NCBI RefSeq assembly: GCF_030548175.1
Contig: NZ_JAUORX010000002.1
Coordinates: 1 to 64,000, forward strand
Reading direction: 5' to 3'
Length of the DNA stretch: 64,000 bases
Source of the DNA: Cognatishimia sp. 1_MG-2023
GTDB taxonomy: Bacteria > Pseudomonadota > Alphaproteobacteria > Rhodobacterales > Rhodobacteraceae
Below the pieces are notes generated by a model. It ran no database searches. It had not been told where the DNA came from and saw nothing but the letters and a program-made list of their open reading frames with translations. A program made the translations under genes and the position numbers. Below, piece after piece: positions 23,912 to 36,047 of the stretch; position 1 is the stretch's first letter; each line of letters starts with the position of its first letter.

Positions 23912-24994
23912 ATGCCGACGACATTTAGTGTGATTTCCTTGGGTCAGCATGCGCTGATTGACCCAACCGAAGGGAACAGTACCGCTGAGAATGCATCGCT
24001 TTTGGTGGGCGAGACTTTTGGCGGTCCCGGTGACCCATTGCTGAACAACTTTCAGGTTCTCAGCAGTGAGGGGCATCGTGGCGGGGTTCGTTCTGCCTAT
24101 GACCAAAATAACAATTCGTCCAATGATCGGTTCTCAATTGATGGCGGACCCGATCAAACCTTTGATGCGGCGGCGACTTACAATGCGACTGTGGTCTATG
24201 TTGATGGCTCTACGGCGACGATCACTGCTGTTGTTTTTCAGGACACCGATGGCAACACCTATTTGGCTCCAGAATATTCGAATAACTCCGACCAGGGGAA
24301 TATCGAAAGCGGGGCCATTCAATCGATCTCATTGGATAGCTTGCATGGCGCGTCCTATTCCGGGTTAAGAGCTTCGCGCGAAAATTGGGACTTTGTGACG
24401 TGTTTTGTCGAAGGCACGCGTATTCTGACGCCAGCGGGCGAGCGCAAAATCGAAGACCTCTCTGCAGGTGATCTTGTTGAAACCCGCGACAGTGGCGCAC
24501 AGACAATCCTGTGGATCGGAAAGACAACACGCAGGGTAGAACCAAAGTTCGCTCCAGTATGCATCACAGCGGGATCGTTGGGGGCAGGGCTGCCGCGTCG
24601 CGATCTGTTGGTGTCCCCGCAGCACCGCATGCTGGTTCGGTCACGCATCTCAAAGCGATTGGTGGGCGAAGGCGAAGTTCTCGTGGCCGCGAAAAAGCTA
24701 TTGGCTTTGCCGGGCGTGATGGTCGCTAGTGATGTTACTCATGTGACTTACTACCATATCCTATGCGAAGAGCATGAAATCCTCTTTGCCGAGGGTGCGG
24801 AGTCTGAATCCTTCTACCTCGGTGCTATGGCGCGTCAGGCCTTGGATGCTGAGGCGATCGAAGAGCTTCAGGCCTTGTTTCCCGAACTAGTAGGAGGCGA
24901 TCCAGAGCCTGCTCGATCCATCGTTGCGGGCCCGGTTCTAAAGGAATTGGTGGCGCGGCATCGCAAAAACCAGCAGGCGCTTTTCTCGGCCTAA
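23912..24994 (+). CDS. Hint-domain (Hedgehog/intein-like, Hint_2) protein
   Basis: The first 165 residues are a beta-rich Asn/Gly/Asp domain with no family recognised. From about residue 165 a Hint fold begins at the autoprocessing-type Cys: TCFVEGTRILTPAGERKIEDLSAGD, then LLVSPQHRMLV (block with the conserved His) and YYHILCEEHEILFAEG. This matches the stand-alone Hint_2 proteins that are abundant in Rhodobacteraceae and often carried with exported or RTX-like proteins. No C-terminal intein splice residues follow, so protein splicing is not expected. Self-cleavage at the Cys is possible. The ATG at 23912 is preferred over one 21 bases upstream. A CtrA-type box lies upstream. Confidence 0.83.
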   Translation: MPTTFSVISLGQHALIDPTEGNSTAENASLLVGETFGGPGDPLLNNFQVLSSEGHRGGVRSAYDQNNNSSNDRFSIDGGPDQTFDAAATYNATVVYVDGSTATITAVVFQDTDGNTYLAPEYSNNSDQGNIESGAIQSISLDSLHGASYSGLRASRENWDFVTCFVEGTRILTPAGERKIEDLSAGDLVETRDSGAQTILWIGKTTRRVEPKFAPVCITAGSLGAGLPRRDLLVSPQHRMLVRSRISKRLVGEGEVLVAAKKLLALPGVMVASDVTHVTYYHILCEEHEILFAEGAESESFYLGAMARQALDAEAIEELQALFPELVGGDPEPARSIVAGPVLKELVARHRKNQQALFSA

Positions 24995-25384
24995 ACCTGC
25001 GCGCGTCCGGCGGTATCCGCTTTGCTCAATTGCTAAGTCATTTGAACCCAGCCAGATAACGTGCTACGATATTTTAACGGCAAGCTAAGCCAGTGGGCTT
25101 TTTTAGGGGAGATACCGTCTCCCCCCTTGCGCTGTCCGTTAATCCAAACTAAATGATCCTGTACGAACCAGCGTGCGATTCTTCGTGCGCTGTTTTGTAT
25201 TTCGTCCAAGACGGTGAGTGAGGGTTTCCCTCTTAATTTCTTGCCTGAGACGGGAAAGACCAGATTAAACGAGGTATTTCCTCGGGTGGTTTTGGTTCAG
25301 CCCCGTAATTCGGACCTGAACGCTGGGTTTCGGCCTGGCAAATATGAGCCGGGGGGCTATGCCTCCCAAATTTGGAGTAAAACT
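24995..25384 (+). other. Long leader region of the rplJL-rpoBC operon
   Basis: There is no gene in these 390 bases apart from an open extension of the rplJ frame back to 25214, which lacks a protein-like sequence. AAGCC-AGTG-GGCTT followed by T residues (25087-25104) is a weak terminator that may end the Hint gene. The rest probably holds the operon promoter and the mRNA site through which the L10-L12 complex controls its own translation. No known leader motif was matched base by base. Confidence 0.45.
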
Positions 25385-25903
25385 GTGGATAGAGCACAAA
25401 AAGAGAAATTGGTCGACGAACTCGGCCAGATCTTTGAAAGCTCTGGCGTTGTAGTGGTTGCCCACTACGCGGGTCTTACAGTTGCTGACATGCAGAACCT
25501 TCGTGCGTCCGCACGTGATTCAGGTGCTGCAGTTCGCGTTGCCAAAAACAGGCTCGCCAAAATCGCCCTCGACGGAAAGCCTTGTGAAAGCATCGGTGAA
25601 TTCCTGACGGGTATGACCGTTCTAACCTATTCTGAAGACCCTGTGGCTGCGGCCAAAGTGGCGGAAGAATTCGCTAAAGAGAACTCGAAATTCGAGATCC
25701 TCGGCGGTGCAATGGGTGAGAACGCTCTTGATCGTGCTGGCGTTACAGCAGTGTCCAAAATGCCATCCCGCGAAGAGCTTATTGCTACTATCGCTGGTAT
25801 GCTTGGTGCACCTGCTTCCAATATCGCTGGCGCAATTGGCGCTCCTGCTTCGAACATCGCGGGCATTCTGTCTACCATCGAGGACAAGGCAGAAGCTGCG
25901 TAA
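25385..25903 (+). CDS. rplJ: 50S ribosomal protein L10
   Basis: L10 anchors the L7/L12 dimers to the ribosome stalk. The start is taken as GTG at 25385 (protein [15 protein letters not shown], initiated as Met). It has a GGAG site 9 bases upstream and gives the standard 172 residues; the longer frame is leader sequence. Family motifs [18 protein letters not shown] and [11 protein letters not shown] are present. The C-terminal part has a duplicated [10 protein letters not shown] segment in the region that binds L12. Confidence 0.94.
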   Translation: MDRAQKEKLVDELGQIFESSGVVVVAHYAGLTVADMQNLRASARDSGAAVRVAKNRLAKIALDGKPCESIGEFLTGMTVLTYSEDPVAAAKVAEEFAKENSKFEILGGAMGENALDRAGVTAVSKMPSREELIATIAGMLGAPASNIAGAIGAPASNIAGILSTIEDKAEAA

Positions 25904-25977
25904 GCAACTTGTTGAGAACCGCGTTTGGTTAATTACTGAACGTTGGAACACATATCTTATAACGGAAAGAGTCTAAA

Positions 25978-26355
25978 ATGGCTGATCTGAAAGCACTAGC
26001 AGAAAGCATCGTGGGTCTAACCCTGCTGGAAGCACAAGAACTGAAAACAATCCTCAAAGACGAGTATGGCATCGAGCCAGCTGCTGGTGGCGCCGTAATG
26101 GTTGCTGGTGGCGCAGACGCCGGTGGCGCAGCTGCTGAGGAAAAAACTGAATTTGACGTAATCTTGAAAGCCGCAGGCGACAAGAAAATCAACGTCATCA
26201 AAGAAGTTCGTGGCATCACTGGCCTCGGTCTTAAAGAAGCAAAAGAGCTTGTTGAAGCTGGCGGCAAAGCTGTCAAAGAAGGCGTCGACAAAGCAGAAGC
26301 AGAAGACATCAAAGCGAAGCTGGAAGCAGCTGGCGCAGAAGTCGAGCTTAAGTAA
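25978..26355 (+). CDS. rplL: 50S ribosomal protein L7/L12
   Basis: The acidic stalk protein of 125 residues recruits translation factors. The N-terminal dimerisation domain ([17 protein letters not shown]) is joined by an Ala/Gly-rich hinge (about residues 38-56) to the C-terminal factor-binding domain with [21 protein letters not shown] and GAEVELK at the end. GGAAAGAG precedes the ATG. Confidence 0.96.
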   Translation: MADLKALAESIVGLTLLEAQELKTILKDEYGIEPAAGGAVMVAGGADAGGAAAEEKTEFDVILKAAGDKKINVIKEVRGITGLGLKEAKELVEAGGKAVKEGVDKAEAEDIKAKLEAAGAEVELK

Positions 26356-26360
26356 TCTAT

Positions 26361-26415
26361 TCCGGGATTTTTCCCGGAGTGATTGTGAGCAGGGTACGGA
26401 TTTCCGTACCCTGCT
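26361..26415 (+). terminator. Two hairpins between rplL and rpoB (attenuator or processing site)
   Basis: TCCGGGA/TCCCGGA (26361-26378) and the perfect 13-base stem AGCAGGGTACGGA/TCCGTACCCTGCT (26388-26415) stand just after rplL. Neither is followed by a T run, so they are more likely a partial attenuator or an RNase III site that sets the ribosomal protein to polymerase ratio, as known between these genes in E. coli. Confidence 0.5.
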
Positions 26416-26592
26416 TAACCTGTCTTAGTAAGGTCCTTTTCTGTAAAGGAGTTTTCTAAGACGAGGTTACGGATCGGGAGGCCTCTGGTGGGACAGGGCC
26501 GGGAATTGATCCATCGTCTGTCTCGATAGGGAATGGTGCCGGGGCCCGACGGTATGCAGACCCGATGAGAAACTTGAAAGGTGTCATCGAAC

Positions 26593-29500
26593 ATGGCTCA
26601 AACTTTCCTTGGCCAGAAACGCTTGCGCAAATATTTCGGCAAAATCCGCGAAGTGCTGGAGATGCCGAACCTGATTGAGGTTCAAAAATCCTCATACGAT
26701 CTTTTCCTTCGCTCCGGCGATGCTCCACAGCCTATTGACGGCGAAGGCATCAAAGGCGTGTTCCAGTCGGTTTTCCCGATCAAAGACTTTAACGAGACTT
26801 CGATCCTGGAATTCGTGAACTACGAACTGGAAAAGCCAAAGTACGACGTCGAAGAATGTATGCAACGCGACATGACTTACAGCGCTCCGCTGAAGGTCAC
26901 ATTGCGTTTGATCGTGTTTGACATCGACGAAGATACTGGTGCGAAGTCCGTTAAGGACATCAAAGAACAAGACGTATTCATGGGCGATATGCCTCTGATG
27001 ACGCCAAACGGCACATTTGTGGTTAACGGCACCGAGCGTGTTATCGTTTCCCAGATGCACCGTTCACCTGGCGTGTTCTTTGACCACGACAAGGGTAAAA
27101 CCCACTCGTCTGGTAAACTGCTATTTGCTTGCCGCATTATCCCATATCGCGGCTCGTGGTTGGATTTCGAATTCGACGCAAAAGACGTAGTTTATGCGCG
27201 TATTGACCGTCGTCGTAAGTTGCCTGTGACAACCCTGCTTTATGCTCTGGGTCTGGACCAAGAAGGCATCTGTGACGCGTATTACGACACCGTGAACTTT
27301 AAGCTTGAGAAGGGCAAAGGTTGGGTCACCAAGTTCTTCCCTGAGCGCGTTCGTGGCACACGTCCAACACACGATCTTGTTGACGCTGCGACTGGCGAAG
27401 TGATTGCTGAAGCCAGCAAGAAAATCACACCTCGTGCCGTTAAGAAGCTGATCGAAGAAGGTCAGGTCACTGAACTTCTGGTGCCGCATGATCAAATCAT
27501 CGGCAAGTATGTCGCTAAAGACATCATCAATGAAGAAACCGGTGCGATTTACGTCGAAGCGGGTGATGAGATCACTGTTGAATACGACAAAGACGGCGAC
27601 GTCATTGGCGGCACACTGCAGGATCTGATGAACGCCGGTATTACCGATATTCCAGTTCTGGACATCGATAACATCAACGTTGGTCCGTATATCCGTAACA
27701 CTATGGCTGTTGATAAGAACATGGGCCGCGACACTGCGCTTATGGACATTTATCGCGTCATGCGTCCGGGTGAGCCACCCACCGTCGAAGCAGCGTCCGC
27801 GTTGTTTGACACATTGTTCTTCGATTCAGAGCGCTATGATCTTTCCGCGGTTGGCCGTGTGAAAATGAACATGCGTCTTGCTTTGGATGCCGAAGACACC
27901 CAGCGTACTCTGCGCAAAGAAGACATCATTTCCTGTATCAAAGCGCTTGTTGAACTGCGTGACGGCAAGGGCGATATCGACGATATTGACCACCTTGGTA
28001 ACCGTCGTGTTCGTTCCGTTGGCGAATTGATGGAAAACCAATACCGCGTTGGTCTGCTCCGCATGGAGCGCGCGATCAAAGAGCGTATGTCTTCTGTTGA
28101 AATCGACACTGTGATGCCACAGGACTTGATCAACGCGAAACCAGCAGCGGCTGCCGTTCGTGAATTCTTCGGCTCTTCGCAGCTGTCGCAGTTTATGGAC
28201 CAAACCAACCCGCTGTCCGAAGTGACGCACAAGCGTCGTCTTTCTGCGCTTGGGCCAGGTGGTCTGACACGCGAACGCGCAGGCTTCGAAGTCCGCGACG
28301 TTCACCCAACCCACTACGGTCGGATGTGTCCAATTGAAACGCCAGAAGGTCCGAACATTGGTCTGATCAACTCACTGGCGACATTTGCACGCGTTAACAA
28401 ATACGGTTTCATTGAAACACCTTATCGTAAGGTTGTCGAAGGTCAGGTAACGGACGAAGTCCAATACATGTCTGCGACCGAAGAAATGCGTCACACAGTG
28501 GCTCAGGCCAACGCGACGCTGGATGCAGATGGCAAGTTCGTCAATGAAATGGTCAACACCCGTCAGGCGGGCGACTATACAATGGCGTCTGTTGCGGCTG
28601 TCGATCTGATCGACGTTTCACCAAAGCAGTTGGTCTCTGTTGCGGCATCTTTGATCCCGTTCCTAGAAAACGACGATGCGAACCGGGCCCTGATGGGTTC
28701 GAACATGATGCGTCAGGCTGTTCCACTTCTGCGCGCCGAGGCACCACTTGTTGGTACCGGTATCGAGGAAGTTGTGGCACGCGACTCTGGTGCGGCGATC
28801 ATGGCGAAACGCGCGGGTATCATCGACCAAGTTGATGCACAGCGTATCGTTATTCGTGCAACCGAAGATCTGGAACTCGGCGATGCCGGCGTTGACATCT
28901 ATCGTCTGCGTAAATTCCAACGGTCTAACCAAAACACCTGCATCAACCAGCGTCCGCTGGTGAAAGTAGGCGACAAGGTTACCAAAGGCGAAGTTGTTGC
29001 TGACGGTCCATCCACAGACATGGGTGAATTGTCCTTGGGTAAAAACGTGGTCGTCGCGTTTATGCCTTGGAACGGCTACAACTACGAAGACTCCATTCTG
29101 ATCTCCGAGCGCATCGCGCGTGATGACGTCTTTACTTCGGTTCACATCGAAGAATTCGAAGTCGCTGCACGTGATACAAAGCTTGGCCCAGAAGAAATCA
29201 CTCGCGACATTCCAAACGTCGGTGAAGAAGCTCTGCGCAACCTCGACGAGGCTGGCATTGTTTACATCGGTGCAGACGTTGAACCGGGTGACATTCTTGT
29301 CGGTAAGATCACACCAAAAGGCGAAAGCCCGATGACGCCAGAAGAAAAGCTTCTGCGCGCTATCTTTGGTGAGAAAGCGTCTGACGTTCGCGATACATCC
29401 CTGCGCGTTAAGCCAGGCGATTTCGGTACTGTTGTTGAGGTTCGTGTTTTCAACCGCCACGGCGTTGAAAAAGACGAACGTGCGCTGCAGATCGAACGCG

Positions 29501-30729
29501 AAGAAGTCGAAGCACTGGCACGTGACCGTGACGATGAGCTGGCGATCCTTGATCGTAACATCTACGCTCGTTTGCACGACCTGATCATGGGCAAAGTGGC
29601 TGTCAAAGGTCCAAAAGGTGTTCGTCCGAACTCTGTCATCGACGAAGATTTGCTATCTATGCTGACCCGCGGTCAGTGGTGGCAGTTGGCTCTCGAAGAC
29701 GAGAAAGACGCTCAGATCGTCGAAGCTCTGAACGAACAGTACGAGATCCAGAAACGTGCGCTAGACGCCCGCTTTGAGGATAAAGTCGAGAAAGTCCGCC
29801 GTGGTGATGATCTACCACCGGGCGTTATGAAGATGGTCAAAGTCTTTATCGCCGTGAAGCGTAAGCTTCAGCCAGGTGATAAAATGGCGGGTCGTCACGG
29901 GAACAAAGGTGTTATTTCCAAGGTTGTACCTATGGAAGACATGCCATTCCTCGCAGACGGTACTCCAGTTGACTTCTGTCTGAACCCACTCGGCGTTCCA
30001 TCTCGTATGAACGTTGGTCAGATCCTTGAAACCCACATGGGTTGGGCCGCACGCGGCTTGGGCATCAAAATTGATGACGCCCTTCAAGACTATCGTCGCA
30101 CAGGCGACCTGACACCGGTACGCGAAGCGATGGAGCATGCATATGGCTCCGAAGTTTACGCCGAAGGTCTGGTTGGCATGGACGAAGATGATCTGGTCAC
30201 AGCAGCGGCAAACGTCACACGCGGTGTTCCAATCGCGACACCAGTATTCGATGGCGCAAAAGAACACGACGTCAACGATGCGCTGGTTCGTGCTGGCTTT
30301 GACACAAGCGGTCAGTCCATCTTGTTTGATGGTCGTTCAGGCGAGCAATTCGCACGCCCTGTAACCGTTGGTGTTAAGTACCTGCTTAAACTGCACCACC
30401 TTGTGGATGACAAAATCCACGCGCGTTCTACTGGTCCATACTCGCTGGTTACTCAGCAGCCATTGGGCGGTAAAGCACAGTTCGGTGGTCAGCGCTTTGG
30501 GGAAATGGAAGTCTGGGCTCTTGAAGCTTACGGCGCTGCATACACCCTGCAGGAAATGCTGACAGTGAAATCGGATGACGTGGCTGGCCGGACGAAAGTC
30601 TATGAAAGCATCGTTAAAGGCGAAGATAACTTCGAGGCAGGCATCCCAGAATCGTTCAACGTTCTGGTGAAAGAAGTCCGTGGTCTTGGCCTGAATATGG
30701 AACTCCTGGATGCGGAGGAAGAGGAATAA
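26593..30729 (+). CDS. rpoB: DNA-directed RNA polymerase subunit beta
   Basis: This is the catalytic core subunit of RNA polymerase, 1378 residues from the ATG at 26593 ([20 protein letters not shown]); an alternative GTG 12 bases upstream is less typical. Diagnostic regions are intact, including the rifampicin pocket ([20 protein letters not shown], then LSALGPGG) with wild-type Asp, His and Ser, and [20 protein letters not shown]. The switch/active-site region [16 protein letters not shown] and the C-terminal [14 protein letters not shown] are also present. A hairpin AAGGGCC-TC-GGCCCTT spans the stop codon region before rpoC. Confidence 0.97.
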   Translation: MAQTFLGQKRLRKYFGKIREVLEMPNLIEVQKSSYDLFLRSGDAPQPIDGEGIKGVFQSVFPIKDFNETSILEFVNYELEKPKYDVEECMQRDMTYSAPLKVTLRLIVFDIDEDTGAKSVKDIKEQDVFMGDMPLMTPNGTFVVNGTERVIVSQMHRSPGVFFDHDKGKTHSSGKLLFACRIIPYRGSWLDFEFDAKDVVYARIDRRRKLPVTTLLYALGLDQEGICDAYYDTVNFKLEKGKGWVTKFFPERVRGTRPTHDLVDAATGEVIAEASKKITPRAVKKLIEEGQVTELLVPHDQIIGKYVAKDIINEETGAIYVEAGDEITVEYDKDGDVIGGTLQDLMNAGITDIPVLDIDNINVGPYIRNTMAVDKNMGRDTALMDIYRVMRPGEPPTVEAASALFDTLFFDSERYDLSAVGRVKMNMRLALDAEDTQRTLRKEDIISCIKALVELRDGKGDIDDIDHLGNRRVRSVGELMENQYRVGLLRMERAIKERMSSVEIDTVMPQDLINAKPAAAAVREFFGSSQLSQFMDQTNPLSEVTHKRRLSALGPGGLTRERAGFEVRDVHPTHYGRMCPIETPEGPNIGLINSLATFARVNKYGFIETPYRKVVEGQVTDEVQYMSATEEMRHTVAQANATLDADGKFVNEMVNTRQAGDYTMASVAAVDLIDVSPKQLVSVAASLIPFLENDDANRALMGSNMMRQAVPLLRAEAPLVGTGIEEVVARDSGAAIMAKRAGIIDQVDAQRIVIRATEDLELGDAGVDIYRLRKFQRSNQNTCINQRPLVKVGDKVTKGEVVADGPSTDMGELSLGKNVVVAFMPWNGYNYEDSILISERIARDDVFTSVHIEEFEVAARDTKLGPEEITRDIPNVGEEALRNLDEAGIVYIGADVEPGDILVGKITPKGESPMTPEEKLLRAIFGEKASDVRDTSLRVKPGDFGTVVEVRVFNRHGVEKDERALQIEREEVEALARDRDDELAILDRNIYARLHDLIMGKVAVKGPKGVRPNSVIDEDLLSMLTRGQWWQLALEDEKDAQIVEALNEQYEIQKRALDARFEDKVEKVRRGDDLPPGVMKMVKVFIAVKRKLQPGDKMAGRHGNKGVISKVVPMEDMPFLADGTPVDFCLNPLGVPSRMNVGQILETHMGWAARGLGIKIDDALQDYRRTGDLTPVREAMEHAYGSEVYAEGLVGMDEDDLVTAAANVTRGVPIATPVFDGAKEHDVNDALVRAGFDTSGQSILFDGRSGEQFARPVTVGVKYLLKLHHLVDDKIHARSTGPYSLVTQQPLGGKAQFGGQRFGEMEVWALEAYGAAYTLQEMLTVKSDDVAGRTKVYESIVKGEDNFEAGIPESFNVLVKEVRGLGLNMELLDAEEEE

Positions 30730-30782
30730 GGGCCTCGGCCCTTCTTCCCCTCCACCCTTCCGCACGAATTTGAGGTATCAAA

Positions 30783-33700
30783 ATGAACCAGGAACTGACC
30801 AACAACCCGTTTAACCCACTGACACCACCAAAGGTCTTTGACGAAATCAAAGTCTCCTTGGCGTCACCGGAACGGATTCTTTCATGGTCCTATGGCGAAA
30901 TCAAAAAGCCAGAAACCATTAACTACCGTACGTTCAAACCAGAACGCGACGGTCTGTTCTGCGCACGTATCTTTGGCCCAATCAAAGATTACGAATGCCT
31001 ATGCGGCAAATATAAGCGCATGAAATATCGCGGCGTTGTCTGCGAAAAATGTGGTGTTGAAGTTACGCTACAAAAAGTACGCCGCGAGCGTATGGGCCAC
31101 ATCGAATTGGCCGCACCAGTTGCACACATCTGGTTCCTGAAATCGCTGCCAAGCCGCATCGGCCTGATGCTGGACATGACACTGCGTGATCTGGAACGTG
31201 TTCTGTACTTTGAAAACTACGTTGTTATCGAGCCTGGTCTAACTGACCTGCAGTATGGCCAGATGATGACCGAAGAAGAGTACATGGACGCGCAAGACGC
31301 ATACGGTATGGACGCATTCACTGCGAACATCGGTGCCGAAGCCATCCGTGACATGCTGGCCCAAATCGACCTAGAAGCCGAAGCAGAGCACCTGCGTGCA
31401 GAACTTGCAGTGGCAACTGGCGAACTGAAGCCTAAGAAAATCATTAAGCGTCTGAAAGTTGTGGAATCCTTCTTGGAATCCGGCAACCGTCCAGAGTGGA
31501 TGGTTCTGACAGTGATCCCAGTGATCCCACCAGAACTGCGCCCACTGGTCCCACTTGATGGTGGCCGTTTCGCGACCTCTGATTTGAACGACCTTTACCG
31601 TCGTGTGATCAACCGGAACAACCGTCTGAAGCGTCTGATTGAACTGCGCGCACCTGACATCATCGTACGTAACGAAAAGCGTATGTTGCAGGAATCTGTT
31701 GACGCATTGTTCGACAACGGCCGTCGTGGCCGCGTGATCACTGGTGCCAACAAGCGTCCGTTGAAATCGCTGTCTGACATGCTGAAAGGTAAGCAAGGTC
31801 GCTTCCGTCAAAACCTTTTGGGTAAACGCGTCGACTTCTCTGGCCGTTCGGTCATTGTGACGGGTCCAGAACTTAAGCTGCACCAATGTGGTCTGCCTAA
31901 GAAGATGGCGCTCGAACTGTTCAAACCGTTCATCTATTCCCGCCTAGAAGCCAAAGGTCTGTCTTCCACAGTGAAGCAAGCCAAAAAGCTGGTGGAAAAA
32001 GAACGTCCAGAAGTGTGGGACATCCTCGACGAGGTTATTCGCGAACACCCTGTGATGCTGAACCGTGCGCCTACGTTGCACCGTCTTGGTATCCAAGCGT
32101 TCGAACCCACACTGATCGAAGGTAAAGCCATCCAGCTTCACCCGCTCGTATGTTCTGCGTTTAACGCTGACTTTGACGGTGACCAAATGGCGGTTCACGT
32201 TCCTCTGAGCCTTGAGGCCCAGCTGGAAGCACGTGTTCTGATGATGTCTACGAACAACGTCCTATCCCCTGCAAACGGTGCGCCGATTATCGTTCCGTCT
32301 CAGGATATGATTTTGGGCATCTACTACCTCACCATCGCGCGCGATGGCATGAAGGGCGAAGGCATGATCTTCTCCTCCATCGACGAGGTTCAGCACGCGT
32401 TGGACGCGGGTATCGTTCACCTGCACACCAAAATTCAGGCCCGTATTCCTCAGATCGATGAAAACGGTTTGGAAGTGATGAAGCGCTTTGAAACGACCCC
32501 AGGTCGCGTCAAGCTTGGTGCTCTGTTGCCACAAAACGCAAAAGCGCCTTTCGAGCTGGTGAACAACCTGCTGCGTAAGAAAGACGTTCAGAACGTGATT
32601 GACACCGTCTACCGCTACTGTGGTCAGAAAGAGTCGGTTATCTTCTGTGACCAGATCATGTCCATCGGCTTTAAAGAGGCGTTCAAGGCAGGCATTTCGT
32701 TCGGTAAGGACGACATGGTTATCCCTGACACCAAATGGACCCTCGTTGACGAGACACGTGATCAAGTTAAAGACTTTGAACAACAGTACATGGACGGCCT
32801 GATCACTCAGGGTGAAAAGTACAACAAAGTTGTCGATGCTTGGTCAAAGTGTAACGACAAAGTCACCGACGCGATGATGAACACCATCTCCGCGGCGAAG
32901 CACGACGATGCGGGCGCTGAAATGGAACCGAACTCGGTTTACATGATGGCTCACTCTGGTGCGCGTGGCTCGGTTACTCAGATGAAACAGCTTGGCGGTA
33001 TGCGTGGTTTGATGGCCCGTCCGAACGGCGACATCATCGAGACACCAGTTATCTCGAACTTTAAAGAAGGTCTGACCGTTCTTGAGTACTTCAACTCCAC
33101 CCACGGTGCTCGTAAGGGTCTGTCGGATACGGCGTTGAAAACTGCGAACTCTGGTTACCTGACACGTCGTCTGGTTGACGTTGCACAAGACTGTATCGTT
33201 CGCATGAACGATTGCGGCACCGAGCGTTCCATCACAGCAGTTGCTGCGGTGAACGATGGTGAAGTTGTTGCAACCTTGGCTGAACGTATCCTTGGTCGTG
33301 TAGCTGCAGAAGACATTCTGCGTCCAGGCACCGAAGAGATCGTTGTTGGCGCAGGTCAGCTGATCGACGAATTGATGGCCGATGCGGTTCATGAAGCTGG
33401 TGTTGCGTCTGCACGCATCCGCAGCCCACTGACCTGTGAAGCCGAAGAAGGCGTATGTACTCAGTGTTATGGTCGTGACCTTGCACGCGGTACTGTGGTG
33501 AACACCGGCGAAGCCGTTGGTATCATCGCGGCGCAGTCGATTGGTGAACCTGGTACACAGCTAACCATGCGTACGTTCCACATTGGTGGTGTTGCGCAGG
33601 GTGGTCAGCAGTCCTTCCAGGAAGCGGGCCAAGAAGGTGTGATCCACTTCGAAAACACAAATGTTCTGGAAAATGAAGCAGGCGAAATCCTGGTCATGGG

Positions 33701-35030
33701 CCGTAACATGAAGTTGGAAATCATCGATGGTAACGGCGACGTTCGTGCAACACACAAACTGTCTTACGGTACCAAGCTGTTTGTCAAAGACGCTGACAAA
33801 GTCGGTCGTGGCGACAAGCTGTTTGAATGGGATCCGTTCACACTGCCGATCATTGCTGAAAAAGCTGGTAAAGCAAAATTCGTGGACCTCGTGTCCGGTA
33901 CTGCTGTGCGCGACGTCACCGACGAAGCAACCGGCATGACTCAGAAGATCGTTATCGATTGGCGTTCTGCGCCAAAAGGCAACGAACTGAAGCCAGAAAT
34001 CATTCTGGTTGGCGAAGATGGCGAGCCTCTGCGCAACGACGCAGGCAACCCAGTGCATTACGCAATGTCTGTTGATGCAATTCTGTCTGTCGAAGACGGT
34101 CAGGACCTTAAAGCGGGTGACGTCGTTGCACGTATCCCTCGCGAAGGTGCAAAAACAAAAGACATTACCGGTGGTCTGCCACGTGTTGCGGAACTGTTCG
34201 AAGCACGTCGTCCAAAAGATCACGCGATCATCGCCGAAATCGATGGTTACGTTCGCTTTGGCCGCGACTACAAGAACAAGCGTCGCATCTCGGTCGAGCC
34301 AGCTGATGAAAGCTTGGATGCAGTCGAATACATGGTGCCAAAAGGTAAGCACATTCCTGTACAAGAAGGCGACTTCGTACAGAAGGGTGATTACATCATG
34401 GATGGTAACCCAGCTCCACACGATATCCTTGGTATTATGGGTGTCGAAGCGTTGGCGAACTACATGATCGACGAAGTTCAAGACGTTTACCGTCTGCAGG
34501 GTGTTAAGATTAACGATAAACACATCGAAGTTATCGTGCGTCAAATGCTGCAGAAATGGGAAATCTCTGACTCTGGTGAAACAACCCTTCTTAAGGGTGA
34601 GCACGTCGATAAGCAGGAATTCATGGCCGCAAACGAGAAAGCCCTTTCTCGCGGCAAGCGTCCTGCGCAAGGCGCGCCGATCCTCTTGGGTATCACCAAA
34701 GCGTCCTTGCAGACACGTTCGTTCATCTCGGCGGCGTCCTTCCAGGAAACCACTCGTGTTCTCACCGAGGCATCTGTCCAAGGTAAGAAAGACAAACTGG
34801 TCGGCCTGAAAGAAAACGTCATCGTGGGTCGTTTGATCCCAGCGGGTACAGGTGGGGCAACCCAAGCTGTTCGCAAGGTTGCAACCGATCGCGACAACGT
34901 TGTTATCGAAGCACGTCGTGACGAAGCTGAACAAGCCGCTGCTCTGGCCGCGCCTTCTGCTGACATGGCGACAGCCGACAGCGTCTTTGACAGCGGTCTG
35001 GTTGAAACACCTGAAAGCCGCGAAGAGTAA
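30783..35030 (+). CDS. rpoC: DNA-directed RNA polymerase subunit beta'
   Basis: The second catalytic subunit has 1415 residues. The N-terminal zinc ribbon ([20 protein letters not shown]), the catalytic [12 protein letters not shown] loop with three Asp that hold magnesium, the bridge-helix/trigger-loop area ([20 protein letters not shown]) and the second zinc site ([17 protein letters not shown]) are all present. The start 53 bases after rpoB follows TTTGAGGT. A strong terminator closes the operon. Confidence 0.97.
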   Translation: MNQELTNNPFNPLTPPKVFDEIKVSLASPERILSWSYGEIKKPETINYRTFKPERDGLFCARIFGPIKDYECLCGKYKRMKYRGVVCEKCGVEVTLQKVRRERMGHIELAAPVAHIWFLKSLPSRIGLMLDMTLRDLERVLYFENYVVIEPGLTDLQYGQMMTEEEYMDAQDAYGMDAFTANIGAEAIRDMLAQIDLEAEAEHLRAELAVATGELKPKKIIKRLKVVESFLESGNRPEWMVLTVIPVIPPELRPLVPLDGGRFATSDLNDLYRRVINRNNRLKRLIELRAPDIIVRNEKRMLQESVDALFDNGRRGRVITGANKRPLKSLSDMLKGKQGRFRQNLLGKRVDFSGRSVIVTGPELKLHQCGLPKKMALELFKPFIYSRLEAKGLSSTVKQAKKLVEKERPEVWDILDEVIREHPVMLNRAPTLHRLGIQAFEPTLIEGKAIQLHPLVCSAFNADFDGDQMAVHVPLSLEAQLEARVLMMSTNNVLSPANGAPIIVPSQDMILGIYYLTIARDGMKGEGMIFSSIDEVQHALDAGIVHLHTKIQARIPQIDENGLEVMKRFETTPGRVKLGALLPQNAKAPFELVNNLLRKKDVQNVIDTVYRYCGQKESVIFCDQIMSIGFKEAFKAGISFGKDDMVIPDTKWTLVDETRDQVKDFEQQYMDGLITQGEKYNKVVDAWSKCNDKVTDAMMNTISAAKHDDAGAEMEPNSVYMMAHSGARGSVTQMKQLGGMRGLMARPNGDIIETPVISNFKEGLTVLEYFNSTHGARKGLSDTALKTANSGYLTRRLVDVAQDCIVRMNDCGTERSITAVAAVNDGEVVATLAERILGRVAAEDILRPGTEEIVVGAGQLIDELMADAVHEAGVASARIRSPLTCEAEEGVCTQCYGRDLARGTVVNTGEAVGIIAAQSIGEPGTQLTMRTFHIGGVAQGGQQSFQEAGQEGVIHFENTNVLENEAGEILVMGRNMKLEIIDGNGDVRATHKLSYGTKLFVKDADKVGRGDKLFEWDPFTLPIIAEKAGKAKFVDLVSGTAVRDVTDEATGMTQKIVIDWRSAPKGNELKPEIILVGEDGEPLRNDAGNPVHYAMSVDAILSVEDGQDLKAGDVVARIPREGAKTKDITGGLPRVAELFEARRPKDHAIIAEIDGYVRFGRDYKNKRRISVEPADESLDAVEYMVPKGKHIPVQEGDFVQKGDYIMDGNPAPHDILGIMGVEALANYMIDEVQDVYRLQGVKINDKHIEVIVRQMLQKWEISDSGETTLLKGEHVDKQEFMAANEKALSRGKRPAQGAPILLGITKASLQTRSFISAASFQETTRVLTEASVQGKKDKLVGLKENVIVGRLIPAGTGGATQAVRKVATDRDNVVIEARRDEAEQAAALAAPSADMATADSVFDSGLVETPESREE

Positions 35031-35052
35031 TCTTCACAGCATTAAGAATTAG

Positions 35053-35085
35053 AAAACCCCCGGCCTCGGCCGGGGGTTTTCTTTT
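35053..35085 (+). terminator. Rho-independent terminator after rpoC
   Basis: AAAACCCCCGGCC pairs perfectly over 13 bases with GGCCGGGGGTTTT around a TC turn, followed by CTTTTT. Confidence 0.93.
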
Positions 35086-35147
35086 TGTAAGAGATTACGC
35101 TAGTCGTTGGTGCGTATAGATCTCAGAATTTCCGAAAAAGGCATAAC

Positions 35148-36047
35148 ATGGCGATTGTAGTCACCGACAATATGCGCGGCGCCGGATATTTGGCGGCGAC
35201 CATGGCCTTATTCACGCTGGGTGATGCCTGTACCAAATTCATCGGAGCCGACATTCCCCTGCTGCAATATCTATTCTTACGCGGCTTTTTGGCGTCGATT
35301 TTGATTGCAGTGTTAGCTTGGCGAACCCATGCGCTCCGCTTTAATCTGCCACGCAAAGATTGGGCTCTATTGCTCATGCGCAGTGGCGCTGAAATGATCG
35401 CAGTATACTTCTTTTTATCCGCATTGCTGCGCATGGAAATCGCCAATGCAACAGCCGTTCTACAAGTTCTGCCACTGACTGTTGCTCTAGGGGCCACGCT
35501 CTTTTTCAAAGAACCCATGGGGAAATGGCGCGTTATCGCGATCCTGATCGGGTTCTGCGGCACTCTGCTGATTGTCCGCCCCGGACCGTCTGGCTTTCCA
35601 GTCGAAAGCATCTACGCGCTGATAACCGTTGTCTTTGTCACAGCCCGAGACCTTTTAGCTCGGCGTATGTCCCCAGCCGTTCCCTCGCTTATGGGCGCGT
35701 TGATCATGGCCTTGGTCGTAACGACTGTGTCCGCCATAGCGACCTTGCAAGCCGAATGGACGCCGGTATCAATCGACACCGGTGCGCTGATAGTCTTGGC
35801 CAGTTTCCTAATCGCTGGTGGCTATCTCTTTTCAGTCATGAGCATGCGCGTTGGCGAGATCACCTTTATCGCGCCCTTCCGCTACACCAGTCTGATCTTC
35901 GCTCTGATTTTCGGCCTGCTGATTTTCGGAGATTGGCCAGACAACTTAACCTTGCTGGGCGCGGCGATCGTTATCAGCTCAGGTCTCTTTACGCTCTACC
36001 GCGAAACACGCGCCAAACGACGTCAGCTAAAAGCGCGGCGCACTTGA
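35148..36047 (+). CDS. DMT-superfamily (EamA) transporter
   Basis: This inner-membrane protein of 299 residues has about ten hydrophobic helices arranged as two EamA repeats. The first repeat begins YLAATMALFTLGDACTKF and includes the signature ANATAVLQVLPLTVALGATLFFKEPMGKWR; the second ends with FRYTSLIFALIFGLLIFGDWP. Family members export amino acids, metabolites or drugs. The substrate is not known. Its 3' end overlaps the convergent glycosyltransferase-like gene by 25 bases, with no room for a terminator of its own. Confidence 0.85.
   Translation: MAIVVTDNMRGAGYLAATMALFTLGDACTKFIGADIPLLQYLFLRGFLASILIAVLAWRTHALRFNLPRKDWALLLMRSGAEMIAVYFFLSALLRMEIANATAVLQVLPLTVALGATLFFKEPMGKWRVIAILIGFCGTLLIVRPGPSGFPVESIYALITVVFVTARDLLARRMSPAVPSLMGALIMALVVTTVSAIATLQAEWTPVSIDTGALIVLASFLIAGGYLFSVMSMRVGEITFIAPFRYTSLIFALIFGLLIFGDWPDNLTLLGAAIVISSGLFTLYRETRAKRRQLKARRT

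Noticed and set aside
24410-24994. Hint domain as a splicing intein
   Set aside because: There is no C-terminal His-Asn plus nucleophile followed by a second host-protein part. The domain is near the C-terminus of a small protein, as in stand-alone Hint_2 proteins.
25214-25384. N-terminal extension of L10
   Set aside because: The extension does not resemble L10. The GTG at 25385 has a proper ribosome-binding site and gives the standard length.
33561-34934. 457-codon open frame on the minus strand within rpoC
   Set aside because: It lies exactly opposite rpoC, has no family motif and a composition typical of the reverse strand of a highly expressed gene. The same applies to other long frames opposite rpoB, fusA and tuf.
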